Assembly (NCBI GenBank): GCA_964580995.1
Contig: CAZOMV010000165.1
Span: 1-5,255 of the forward strand
Source: JAKJEP01 sp964580995
Lineage (GTDB): Bacteria; Planctomycetota; Phycisphaerae; Sedimentisphaerales; SM23-30
DNA length: 5,255 nt
Direction of reading: 5' to 3'
The translations under genes and the position numbers were made by a program. Below the pieces are notes generated by a model. The model made no database searches. It was not told where the DNA came from and saw only the letters and a program-made list of their open reading frames with translations. Positions 1-5,255 of this stretch are shown one piece after another (position 1 is the stretch's first letter; every line of letters starts with the position of its first letter).

Positions 1-30
1 CGCGTTATTACGCTAAAATCAACGTTTTTC

Positions 31-63
31 ACCCCTAACTGCGGAACTTGGGCTAGTAGTCTG
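31..63. repeat. Candidate terminal end of the IS630 remnant
   Basis: The short stretch just beyond the transposase stop, containing TAACTGCGGAACTTGGGC at about 36-53, sits where the terminal inverted repeat of an IS630-type element is expected. The partner end was lost with the 5' half of the transposase, so the repeat cannot be confirmed by pairing inside this window. The exact outer boundary and the flanking TA target dinucleotide are not determined. Confidence 0.35.
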
Positions 64-298
64 TCAATATTGAACCTGTGGGTATAATCGCTTCAGTTTA
101 ATTCTGGCATCGGCGGTAGTGAACTGCCAGTCTGACACCCTTTTGCAATTTGTTCCGTTCCACATTCCACGCCTCACACTCCGATGCCAAATGCCCAATC
201 CTTTCAATACGCCTGTCGAGACATTGTCGGCCTAACACGCTCAATTCAGATTCAGCAATATTGAGCCAATTGCCGTGTTTGGGGGTATATCGCCTTTC
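64..298 (-). pseudogene. IS630-family transposase, C-terminal remnant (frameshifted)
   Basis: This is the last part of a DDE transposase of the IS630 type, read on the minus strand with no start codon of its own. From 298 to 134 the frame gives 55 residues that include YTPKHGNWLNIAESELSVL and GRQCLDRRI, the characteristic IS630 block in which the Glu after NIA is the probable third catalytic acid of the DDE triad. One extra base at about 133 then shifts the frame. From 132 the reading continues as DWQFTTADARIKLKRLYP and ends at TGA (66-64), the usual IS630 C-terminus. The first two catalytic aspartates and the N-terminal helix-turn-helix are absent, because the sequence joins a glycosidase fragment near 296-320. 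Family assignment is from recognised motifs. The element cannot make an active transposase. Confidence 0.85.
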
Positions 299-320
299 CG
301 GATGTGTTTTTCATTCCCAG

Positions 321-806
321 TCAGGGCACCAGCGTCACTTCATCCCGGATGGCATGGCCATTGGTCGTGTTCTTGTCCCCGCCCAGTTCGCTCATCGCCT
401 CGCTGACCGATTCGCCAAACCGCACGCGAATCCGAACGATCCGGCAACTGCCGTCCATCGTCCAGGCCATAATCTGGATCCCTCCAAAAAGCTCCTACCC
501 GAAATCCAGCAGAATCGCCGGGGCAGCGCCGTTGTTCCGCAAGACACAGGGGATATGGGAATCGAGCGCAACCTGCCCGCTGCGCACTTCCAGCAGCGTC
601 TGGGGATTTTCGACTGCCTGCTTGTCTCCGGTGGATTGCCAGGCGATCCGTTTGGGCATTACGTATTTTCGGTCGCGGGGATCGTCCTTGGATCTGTTTT
701 TCAGCTTCGGATCGTTCAGAGGACTGGGTATTTCCGCTGCCATAATTACCGTTTGCATGAACATGAGTAGCACCACTCCTGAGCGATTCACCAAAAAATG
801 TCTCAT
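321..806 (-). pseudogene. GH78-like alpha-L-rhamnosidase, N-terminal remnant
   Basis: The minus-strand reading frame starts at ATG 806, five bases after a good AGGAG ribosome site. It opens with a signal peptide (MRHFLVNRSG, then hydrophobic VVLLMFMQTVIM, probable cleavage near AAE). The mature part contains RIAWQS, AILLDFG, ELFGGIQI and VRFGESVSEAMSELGG. These match the N-terminal beta-sandwich region of a family of exported proteins annotated as alpha-L-rhamnosidases (GH78-like). The frame is broken by TAG at 497-495, inside the normally continuous LDFG-R-ELxGGIQI motif, and by TGA at 323-321, where the family has Trp (LVPWLG). Coding similarity resumes in the same frame after the first stop, so these are nonsense mutations and not the gene's end. 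The (alpha/alpha)6 catalytic domain is missing, because IS630 sequence begins at about 296-320. The family call is from memory of motifs. Confidence 0.75.
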
Positions 807-812
807 ATCGGC
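807..812 (-). promoter_or_regulatory. Ribosome binding site of the GH78-like remnant
   Basis: On the minus strand AGGAG is followed by CCGAT and then ATG at 806. This supports 806 as the true start over the in-frame ATG at 827, and puts the signal peptide at the extreme N-terminus. Confidence 0.6.
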
Positions 813-869
813 TCCTGTCGCGGGCAACCGATCCGTTCTGCGATCCAGGCGGATCGAATGCCAATTTAC

Positions 870-897
870 TTGAAAATATAGAATACTCTTATATTAT
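870..897 (+). promoter_or_regulatory. Candidate sigma-70-type promoter for the propeller/lactonase gene
   Basis: TTGAAA at 870-875 is followed after 16 bases by TATTAT at 892-897, a one-mismatch -10 box, in an AT-rich stretch 32 bases before the start codon. It lies in the 122-bp gap between two divergent genes, where a promoter for the plus-strand gene must be. The prediction is from consensus only; overlapping TATATT at 890-895 is a poorer-spaced alternative. Confidence 0.4.
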
Positions 898-916
898 CCT
901 TACTAACTGATTTCAA

Positions 917-920
917 CTGG
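917..920 (+). promoter_or_regulatory. Ribosome binding site of the propeller/lactonase gene
   Basis: GGAG lies six bases before the ATG at 929. It fixes the start that gives a complete signal peptide. Confidence 0.55.
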
Positions 921-928
921 AGCCTGAA

Positions 929-3010
929 ATGGAAAAGCATTTTTTTGATCGAAAGATACGCGGGGCCATTTTTCCGACAATTCCCTGCCTGCTTTTGCTA
1001 TCCCTGAGGCTGGTGGCAGCAGATATCCCCGTACCTGCCGAGTGGTCCTACTGGCGCGGGCCGGGGTATAACGGGATTACCAGCGAAGCTCTGGGGCGGA
1101 CGGCCTGGCCCCAGGGAGAACCCGCAAAATGTTGGCAAGTATCAATACATCCCGGATATACCCCCTTGGTTATCAGCGAGAACCGTATTTATACTTTGGG
1201 CAACCGGGAAGAACAGGACCTGGTTTCCTGTCTGGACTGCCTGAGTGGGCAGGTCATCTGGCAATATGCCTATCCCGAACCGTATGACTCTCGAAATTTC
1301 GCCGGCGGCCCTTTTGCCCCGCCCACCGTGGATGGCAACCGGTTATATACTGTCAGCCGCCGGGGCAATCTGTTCTGTTTTGATAAAACCAAGGGAACCA
1401 TCCTATGGTCGAAAAAACTCCTTGAGGATTTTCGTCTGGAACTCCCCGAATGGGGTTTCACCGGCGCCCCGCTGGTCCTTAATGAACTTCTCATCCTCAA
1501 TGCCGGTACCGCCGGAATGGCTTTAAATAAAGAAACGGGTGAACTGGTCTGGCTGACGGGTACGAAACTGGCAGGCTACTCTCCTCCCGTACCTTTTTTA
1601 TGGAAAGAGAGCATCTATCTGGCGGTTTTTACCGCCGAATCGCTGGCGGTTGTCAATAGTAACGATGGCAAAATTCTCTGGGAATATCCCTGGAAAACGC
1701 CTTACAAAGTGAATGTCGCCGATCCGATCGTCACCGGCGATAAAATTTTTATTTCCTCCGGTTATGGCAAAGGCTGTGCCCTGCTGCAGATGACCGATTC
1801 CAATCCCCAGGTCCTCTGGCAGCATAAGAAAATGCGAAACCACTTTACCACCAGCGTTTTATGGAACGGCTGCATATATGGTTTCGATGGCAACATCCCT
1901 GGCGGTGATCCCAGCTACACCTCCTCCAACATTTTTTTCCGATGCTTGGACGTGCAGACGGGGGAAGTTTTATGGTCCGATCAAAGTCTCGGCGTCGGTT
2001 CGGTCATCATCACCGATGGTAAGCTCCTTATCCTGACAGATAAGGGGGAGTTGGTGATTGCCCCGACCTCCCGCGAATCATTCCAGCCCATCAGCCGCAC
2101 CAAAATTCTGGAGCCGGTCTGCTGGACACCCCCGGTTCTTTTTCATGGCCGGCTGTATGCCCGCAATCATCTGGGCGATCTGGTCTGTCTGGATGTCAGC
2201 CGCTCCGTCACCGCGCCGGGGGCCAAACTGGAAAAACTTATCGATAACCGCTTCGGCTTTTCGGAAGGTCCGGTTTTTGATGGTGACAACACCTACTATT
2301 TTACCGATTTCCGCAATAACCTTATTTATACTTGGACTCTGGATGGTCAATTGTCCGTTTTTCGAGAAAATTCCGGCGGGGCCAATGGACTGGCTTTCGA
2401 CTCGCAGGGCAATCTGCTAGTCTGCGAAATGGCAAGCGGGCGGCTGGTCTCCCTTGACCAGCAGGGTAATCTAACGGTGCTGGCAGAGACCTATAATAAT
2501 GCTCGTCTCAATAGTCCCAATGACTTGTGGCTCGATCCCAAGGGCGGCATCTACTTCACCGATCCGCGTTACGGCCGGGAGGATGGTTATCAACAGGACC
2601 GGCAGGGCGTTTATTATCTAAGCCCTGATCGCAGCCGACTCATCCGGGTCAATGATGAGATGGATGTCCCCAACGGCATCATCGGCTCACCAGACGGCCG
2701 GTACCTTTATGTCGCCGATTCTGGAAAAAATGAAACCTTTGTCTTTGATATCAAAGAAGATGGAACTCTCTCTGGAAAACGCCTGTTCGCCCCGGAAGGC
2801 ATCGACGGGATGGCGGTGGATTATGAAGGAAACATCTATATTACTACCAGCCATATCCATGTTTATGACCCAACCGGCAAAAAAATACAGACTATCGAAG
2901 TTCCCGAACAGCCCGGTAACATCTGTTTTGGGGGAAAAGACAAAAAAACACTTTTTATTACCGGAACCACCTCTTTGTATTCTATCCAAATGCAGGTAAG
3001 TGGTTTTTGA
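929..3010 (+). CDS. Exported PQQ-like beta-propeller / SMP-30 lactonase fusion protein
   Basis: A complete 693-residue protein with two propeller domains. Residues 1-31 form a signal peptide (basic DRKIRG, then hydrophobic IFPTIPCLLLLSLRLVA, cleavage near AAD), so it is exported. Residues about 38-425 are a PQQ-like, BamB-type propeller. They open with WSYWRGPGYNGI and carry repeated blades of the type LSGQVIWQY, KTKGTILW, KETGELVW, NDGKILWEY and QTGEVLW. Residues about 433-690 are an SMP-30/gluconolactonase/LRE-type propeller. The four metal ligands known in SMP-30 have counterparts: E446 (SEGPVFD), N531 (SPNDLW), N582 (VPNGI) and D626 (GIDGMAVD). A calcium-dependent sugar-lactone or related ester hydrolase in the periplasm is therefore likely for the second half. 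The first half may bind a ligand or partner; nothing shows that it binds PQQ. The start is supported by GGAG six bases upstream. The gene is intact, unlike the glycosidase pieces on both sides. Confidence 0.9.
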   Translation: MEKHFFDRKIRGAIFPTIPCLLLLSLRLVAADIPVPAEWSYWRGPGYNGITSEALGRTAWPQGEPAKCWQVSIHPGYTPLVISENRIYTLGNREEQDLVSCLDCLSGQVIWQYAYPEPYDSRNFAGGPFAPPTVDGNRLYTVSRRGNLFCFDKTKGTILWSKKLLEDFRLELPEWGFTGAPLVLNELLILNAGTAGMALNKETGELVWLTGTKLAGYSPPVPFLWKESIYLAVFTAESLAVVNSNDGKILWEYPWKTPYKVNVADPIVTGDKIFISSGYGKGCALLQMTDSNPQVLWQHKKMRNHFTTSVLWNGCIYGFDGNIPGGDPSYTSSNIFFRCLDVQTGEVLWSDQSLGVGSVIITDGKLLILTDKGELVIAPTSRESFQPISRTKILEPVCWTPPVLFHGRLYARNHLGDLVCLDVSRSVTAPGAKLEKLIDNRFGFSEGPVFDGDNTYYFTDFRNNLIYTWTLDGQLSVFRENSGGANGLAFDSQGNLLVCEMASGRLVSLDQQGNLTVLAETYNNARLNSPNDLWLDPKGGIYFTDPRYGREDGYQQDRQGVYYLSPDRSRLIRVNDEMDVPNGIIGSPDGRYLYVADSGKNETFVFDIKEDGTLSGKRLFAPEGIDGMAVDYEGNIYITTSHIHVYDPTGKKIQTIEVPEQPGNICFGGKDKKTLFITGTTSLYSIQMQVSGF

Positions 3011-3119
3011 ATCGAATCTTATAGGTCTTATACCATTTGTGTGATTATTAGCTACGCTTTGTATACGGAACTCGACAAACGGATTGGATTCGTAGGGGAT
3101 TTCCCCATGTTTGCTCAAC
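3011..3119. other. Unassigned junk or mobile-element debris between two genes
   Basis: About 110 bases separate the end of the propeller gene from the point where glycosidase similarity starts. I recognise no gene here. It contains a direct repeat TCTTATA (two copies two bases apart, near 3017-3032) and a small palindrome GGGGATTTCCCC near 3097-3108. The minus-strand glycosidase frame remains open through it to 3048, but the residues after position 3120 no longer look like the family, so a second junction is likely at 3120. No convincing terminator with a U-tract follows the propeller gene. Confidence 0.5.
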
Positions 3120-3278
3120 CATATAGAATTTCCGCTGACGGATGATCCAGTCCGCCGCCGCCTGCATTCGGACTCTGTTCCGTTGGAACCACTCCTTGTC
3201 GCCTGTCAGGAAATAACGTTCTGCCATGCCAAATAGGAGTCGGCCCGTCGAGGCGTGCGTGCCGTCATGGGCATAACC
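3120..3278 (-). pseudogene. Six-hairpin glycosidase, internal fragment
   Basis: A 53-codon slice on the minus strand reads GYAHDGTHASTGRLLF, then GMAERYFLTGDKEWF and AAADWIIRQRKFYM. The pattern (conserved HDGTHA-TGRLL, then an amphipathic helix with an LTGD-W turn and an AAADWI helix) is that of the alpha/alpha barrel of six-hairpin glycosidases, seen in large secreted planctomycete glycosidases. The upstream side fuses to transposase code at 3272-3280. The downstream side loses similarity at about 3120. No start, signal peptide or remaining catalytic domain is present, so it cannot be functional. The exact GH family cannot be told from so short a piece. It need not come from the same gene as the GH78-like remnant at 321-806, although both are on the same strand. 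Confidence 0.65.
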
Positions 3279-3649
3279 ATGGCTCGGCGAAGTTTGTGGA
3301 GCCATGCCCATGCGGTTCTGTAGCTACCCAAACCAAGGATATTCTTCAAGCCCAGGGCACTGGCTCCGTTCTTTTGCCCCACCAACCACCAAATCGCGCG
3401 AAACCAAATCGTTAGGGACTTATGCGTCCCGTGGAAAATCGTTCCGGCAACCACAGAAACTTGATAGTTGCAATGAGTACATTGATATAGGACGGTCCCA
3501 ACAGGCCAAGCTTTCGTGTGCCCACAGTGCGGACAACAAAATCCTTTGGGCCATCGCAATTGGTAGAGATAGTCGCGGCAGGCTTCCTCTGAGGAAAACC
3601 TGCTTTCAAATTCCGAGAGAGTCTTCGGGTAATCTTCCATGCTACGCAT
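3272..3649 (-). pseudogene. IS1595-family transposase, N-terminal half (truncated)
   Basis: This is the N-terminal half of an IS1595/ISXO2-type transposase. After MEDYPKTLSEFESRF comes the family's N-terminal zinc ribbon, with C39-x2-C42 and C57-x2-C60 (CPHCG and CTHC). It is followed by the conserved linker with TIFHGTHKSLTIWFRAIWWL and GLGSYRTAWAWLHKLRRAMV. The next block in intact relatives is the ISXO2-like catalytic domain, and none of it is present. After about residue 125 the frame runs into glycosidase DNA and reads about 22 nonsense residues to a stop at 3206. Full-length relatives are roughly 300 residues. The start may be the Met at 3649 or, more like its relatives, the Met at 3640. 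It is inactive as a transposase, though the zinc-ribbon part could still be expressed. Confidence 0.85.
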
Positions 3650-3678
3650 ATACTACATATAGCAGCTACCTGACTCAA
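3650..3678 (-). promoter_or_regulatory. Candidate transposase promoter within the IS end
   Basis: On the minus strand TTGAGT (3678-3673) is separated by 17 bases from TAGTAT (3655-3650). Each box matches four of six consensus bases. The -10 box abuts the Met codon at 3649, so if the promoter is real, translation would start at the Met at 3640 with almost no leader. This is weak evidence. Confidence 0.2.
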
Positions 3679-3690
3679 GTGAATACCCCC
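3662..3690 (-). repeat. Putative left terminal repeat of the IS1595 remnant
   Basis: Reading the minus strand, the segment begins GGGGGTATTCACTTGAGTCA at 3690 and ends shortly before the transposase start. Position and the G-rich start fit the terminal inverted repeat of an IS1595-type element. The partner end is missing, so neither pairing nor an 8-bp target duplication can be tested here. Confidence 0.45.
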
Positions 3691-3752
3691 TATTACTCAA
3701 TTTCATTCATTCAGGAACTGATTAAATTATTACTCAAATTGACCAATTTTAG

Positions 3753-3777
3753 GCCGCCAGAAGTTTTCCCCGGCGGC
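3753..3777 (-). terminator. GC-rich hairpin downstream of the URO-D-like gene
   Basis: The stem GCCGCC/GGCGGC can extend inward through G-C and G-T pairs to about 10 pairs around a loop of about five bases. It lies about 75 bases past the stop of the URO-D-like gene. The stretch after it on the minus strand (CTAAAATTGG) is AT-rich but has no run of T, so it is a poor intrinsic terminator. It may simply protect the mRNA 3' end. The rest of the 3691-3850 gap shows nothing I can identify. Confidence 0.3.
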
Positions 3778-3850
3778 GGATGACGGATTTTGCATGACTA
3801 TGTTCAATGACCGGTGAAGTTAGTACTGGATAATTTCGCAGGTGTTTTCA

Positions 3851-4816
3851 TCAAGAATTGTAATGTCCTTCCTTCTTCCAGATGTCGAGCATAAGTTCAT
3901 AGCGGCGGAGTTCCATACCGGTGTAAATGCAATTACTCGTAGAGAAGATATAACCACCACCAGGCATGCCATGCTGAAGGGCATAGCGGGCGGATTCGAT
4001 AATTTGCTCGTCCGTACCGGTATCGAGCAGTCCACAATTTACGTTGCCGATTAAACAGACTTTATGCCCGACTTGTTTCTTGATCTCGGCGATATCCACG
4101 CCACCCTGCGGATCGAGGCTATGGAGGGCGTGCGGATTGGTAGCCACAAGTGAATCAAGGATGGGCATGATATTCCCGTCGGTATGTTTGATCACATAGA
4201 ATCCCATTTGGCGGTACCCCTGCGTAAGCCGGGCTAGATAGGGAGTAACAAATTCATCAAACATGGCTGGCGAAAGGAAAGGACCATTGTTGAAACAATA
4301 GTCGCTGCAAAGGGCAAAGCTGTCCAGGATGCCGGCCGTTTTGTATTTCTCCGCCCGTTGCAGAGCCTCGTCGACACGCTGTTGGGCCTGATCTTTCAAA
4401 TGTTGAGGACGGTCAGCCATATCCGTTACAAACTGCATCATTTTGTCACCGCTCGGCAACTCATAGGTAGCGTCACCGTGCACCATCATGAAAAATTCCG
4501 TTCCGGACATTTCGCGGATTCGTTCCAATATCCGAATGGTTTCGTCGTCGGTTTGATCCCCCCAGCCGCCGGCAGGATGAAAGAAAATAGCAGAATGCTC
4601 ATACGTTCGAGCCGTGGTGATATACAGATCAGCGATATCGTGCCGATGCAGTTCCCGTTCACTCGAGGACATTTGCTTCCATTGATGAAAAACACGATGC
4701 GTCGGATGCACGCGGCCAAAAGCTTCCATCGTAAGATAGAAAACCAGTTCAAAATGAGGGACTCGGCCGGTGGGCTGCTTGCCCTCTAACGCAGTAATAA
4801 AGTTTTGTCGGGTCAT
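3851..4816 (-). CDS. Uroporphyrinogen decarboxylase-family protein (methyltransferase-like)
   Basis: A complete 321-residue cytoplasmic TIM-barrel protein of the URO-D superfamily. Family marks are EGKQPTGRVPHFE (11-23), SDYCFNNGPFLSPAMFDEFV (171-190), HTDGNIMPILDSLV (211-224), LDPQGGVDIAEIKK (234-247), VCLIGNVNCG (253-262) and GGGYIFSTSNCIYTG (286-300). It lacks the profile of haem-pathway HemE and belongs to the catabolic branch related to MtaA/MtbA/CmuA methyl-corrinoid methyltransferases. There zinc is held by His-x-Cys and a distal Cys. Here the first pair is H211-x-D213 and the distal candidate is C296, so metal binding could be altered. The start at 4816 has AAGGA six bases upstream. 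It begins 12 bp after the stop of the GH38-like gene, so the two probably share a transcript. A role in demethylating or otherwise modifying sugars is only an inference from context; the substrate is unknown. Confidence 0.88.
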   Translation of the reverse strand: MTRQNFITALEGKQPTGRVPHFELVFYLTMEAFGRVHPTHRVFHQWKQMSSSERELHRHDIADLYITTARTYEHSAIFFHPAGGWGDQTDDETIRILERIREMSGTEFFMMVHGDATYELPSGDKMMQFVTDMADRPQHLKDQAQQRVDEALQRAEKYKTAGILDSFALCSDYCFNNGPFLSPAMFDEFVTPYLARLTQGYRQMGFYVIKHTDGNIMPILDSLVATNPHALHSLDPQGGVDIAEIKKQVGHKVCLIGNVNCGLLDTGTDEQIIESARYALQHGMPGGGYIFSTSNCIYTGMELRRYELMLDIWKKEGHYNS

Positions 4817-4822
4817 AAACTA

Positions 4823-4827
4823 TCCTT
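4823..4827 (-). promoter_or_regulatory. Ribosome binding site of the URO-D-like gene
   Basis: AAGGA sits six bases before ATG 4816 and only one base after the stop of the upstream GH38-like frame (TGA at 4831-4829). The arrangement suits re-initiation by ribosomes finishing the upstream gene. Confidence 0.5.
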
Positions 4828-4828
4828 T

Positions 4829-5227
4829 TCATTGCCAGGGCATATCCCAGGTGATCGGAGGTTGCTGTAATTGCCGTGCGATTCGGGCCAGATCCGGGGC
4901 CGTAATTTTTTCTCCCAGGGAAATAAGCATACGATAATCATGTCTTCCCTGATCGGTATAATCATATTCCCAGTCAGGATGGAGTTTCGTACCAAGGTCA
5001 TGCGCATACACAGGTGAGCGCAGCAACGTGAGAGCAACCGTGTTGGAATCGCAATCCAGTCCGAAAATATCCGGGCTGATCAAGGCCAGTTTGTCATTGG
5101 TATTTTTCATATTTAATATCGTCCAGTCATGAAAAGGAAACTCGCTGCCGTCCATGGACCTTGGTTGGAAACTCCCCGGAATACCGTCAACTCTGTTATC
5201 GTGAACTTTCGCACTTTTTGTAAGCCG
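4829..5227 (-). pseudogene. GH38 alpha-mannosidase-like, C-terminal part (5' end broken or outside window)
   Basis: The minus-strand frame open from 5227 to 4829 encodes the C-terminal beta-domain of a GH38-type alpha-mannosidase. Visible marks are IPGSFQPRSMDGSEFPFHDW, then LALISPDIFGLDC, TLLRSPVYA and YTDQGRHDYRMLISLG, which match the family's substrate-proximal beta-sandwich end. GH38 enzymes are commonly 800-1000 residues and have the catalytic domain far upstream, so only the tail is here. The first in-frame ATG is at 5155, but family-like sequence continues upstream of it and no good ribosome site precedes it, so 5155 is unlikely to be a real start. TAG at 5230-5228 interrupts the frame beside a perfect hairpin. 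Either the gene is a truncated remnant, or the rest lies in another frame or beyond the edge. It precedes the URO-D-like gene by 12 bp. Confidence 0.6.
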
Positions 5228-5237
5228 CTAAGCGGCT
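5223..5237. repeat. Small perfect hairpin AGCCGC-TAA-GCGGCT
   Basis: A six-pair stem with a three-base loop spans the in-frame TAG that interrupts the GH38-like frame. On the minus strand it is followed after about three bases by a run of five A. It could be the end of an inserted or rearranged segment, because glycosidase-like sequence seems to start only on its left side (below about 5210). The origin is unknown. Confidence 0.4.
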
Positions 5238-5255
5238 GAAGCCAAGGATTCGATC

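Noticed and set aside
321..497. Programmed readthrough or a variant genetic code (TAG/TGA read as amino acids)
   Set aside because: TGA ends the propeller gene and the GH38-like frame normally, TGG is used for Trp throughout, and the gene lacks its catalytic domain. Decay explains it better.
340..864. 174-codon minus-strand frame
   Set aside because: It overlaps the GH78-like frame in another register. Its arginine- and glycine-rich composition and lack of motifs mark it as a shadow.
150..873. Long overlapping plus-strand reading frames (150-770 and 304-873)
   Set aside because: They have no recognisable motifs or ribosome sites, and they lie antisense to well-recognised IS630 and GH78-like code on the minus strand.
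929..2200. A PQQ-dependent alcohol dehydrogenase
   Set aside because: The repeats are of the BamB/PQQ-like type. The full dehydrogenase length, the vicinal-cysteine and catalytic Asp context and a haem motif are not seen, so no quinoprotein activity is claimed.
3304..3783. 159-codon plus-strand frame
   Set aside because: It is antisense to the IS1595 transposase, crosses the IS end and a hairpin, and shows no domain or ribosome site.
3851..4816. HemE, haem biosynthesis uroporphyrinogen decarboxylase
   Set aside because: The HTDGN and SNCIYTG motifs and the glycosidase neighbour fit the catabolic methyltransferase-like branch. No haem genes are nearby.
5165..5240. An integron-type attC site near GTTATC and the hairpin
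   Set aside because: The core R and L box pairing required for attC is absent, and there is no integrase or gene cassette.
1..5255. CRISPR array, tRNA, rRNA or riboswitch
   Set aside because: No regularly spaced repeats, cloverleaf or conserved RNA core could be found by reading either strand.

Overview
The window looks like a piece of a PVC-superphylum genome, most likely a Planctomycetes (Phycisphaerae/Sedimentisphaerales-like) or Lentisphaerae-type anaerobe. This rests on gene content: a secreted PQQ-like propeller fused to an SMP-30 lactonase, a URO-D-like methyltransferase paired with a GH38 glycosidase, exported GH78-type glycosidases, and IS630/IS1595 remnants. Base composition is near 50% G+C by eye. 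No taxonomic marker is present, so the placement is an inference.

Layout. (1) Positions 1-about 810 hold minus-strand wreckage. It is the exported N-terminus of a GH78-like alpha-L-rhamnosidase with two in-frame stops, fused near 296-320 to a frameshifted C-terminal piece of an IS630-family transposase whose outer end lies near 37-60. (2) A 122-bp divergent gap carries a plausible promoter for the one large intact gene, 929-3010 (+), a 693-residue exported PQQ-like beta-propeller/SMP-30 fusion that keeps all four lactonase metal ligands. (3) About 110 bp of unassigned DNA is followed by a second wreck (3120-3690, minus): a ~53-residue slice of a six-hairpin glycosidase joined within about 9 bp to the zinc-ribbon half of an IS1595-family transposase, with the putative IS end at about 3690. 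(4) A 160-bp gap contains a GC-rich hairpin. (5) An intact 321-residue URO-D-family protein (3851-4816, minus) lies 12 bp downstream of the C-terminal end of a GH38 alpha-mannosidase-like gene (4829-5227, minus), whose frame is broken by TAG at 5228-5230 and which runs off the window.

The intact genes point to sugar or glycan catabolism: periplasmic sugar-lactone hydrolysis, and a methyltransferase-like enzyme transcribed with a mannosidase. At least two, probably three, glycosidase genes are decayed, and two of the breaks fall inside transposase sequence. The region is best read as a glycan-utilisation locus eroded by insertion sequences. I see no CRISPR, tRNA, rRNA or phage genes, and no clear evidence of a wholly new system. 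The least understood item is the URO-D-like enzyme and its pairing with a glycosidase.
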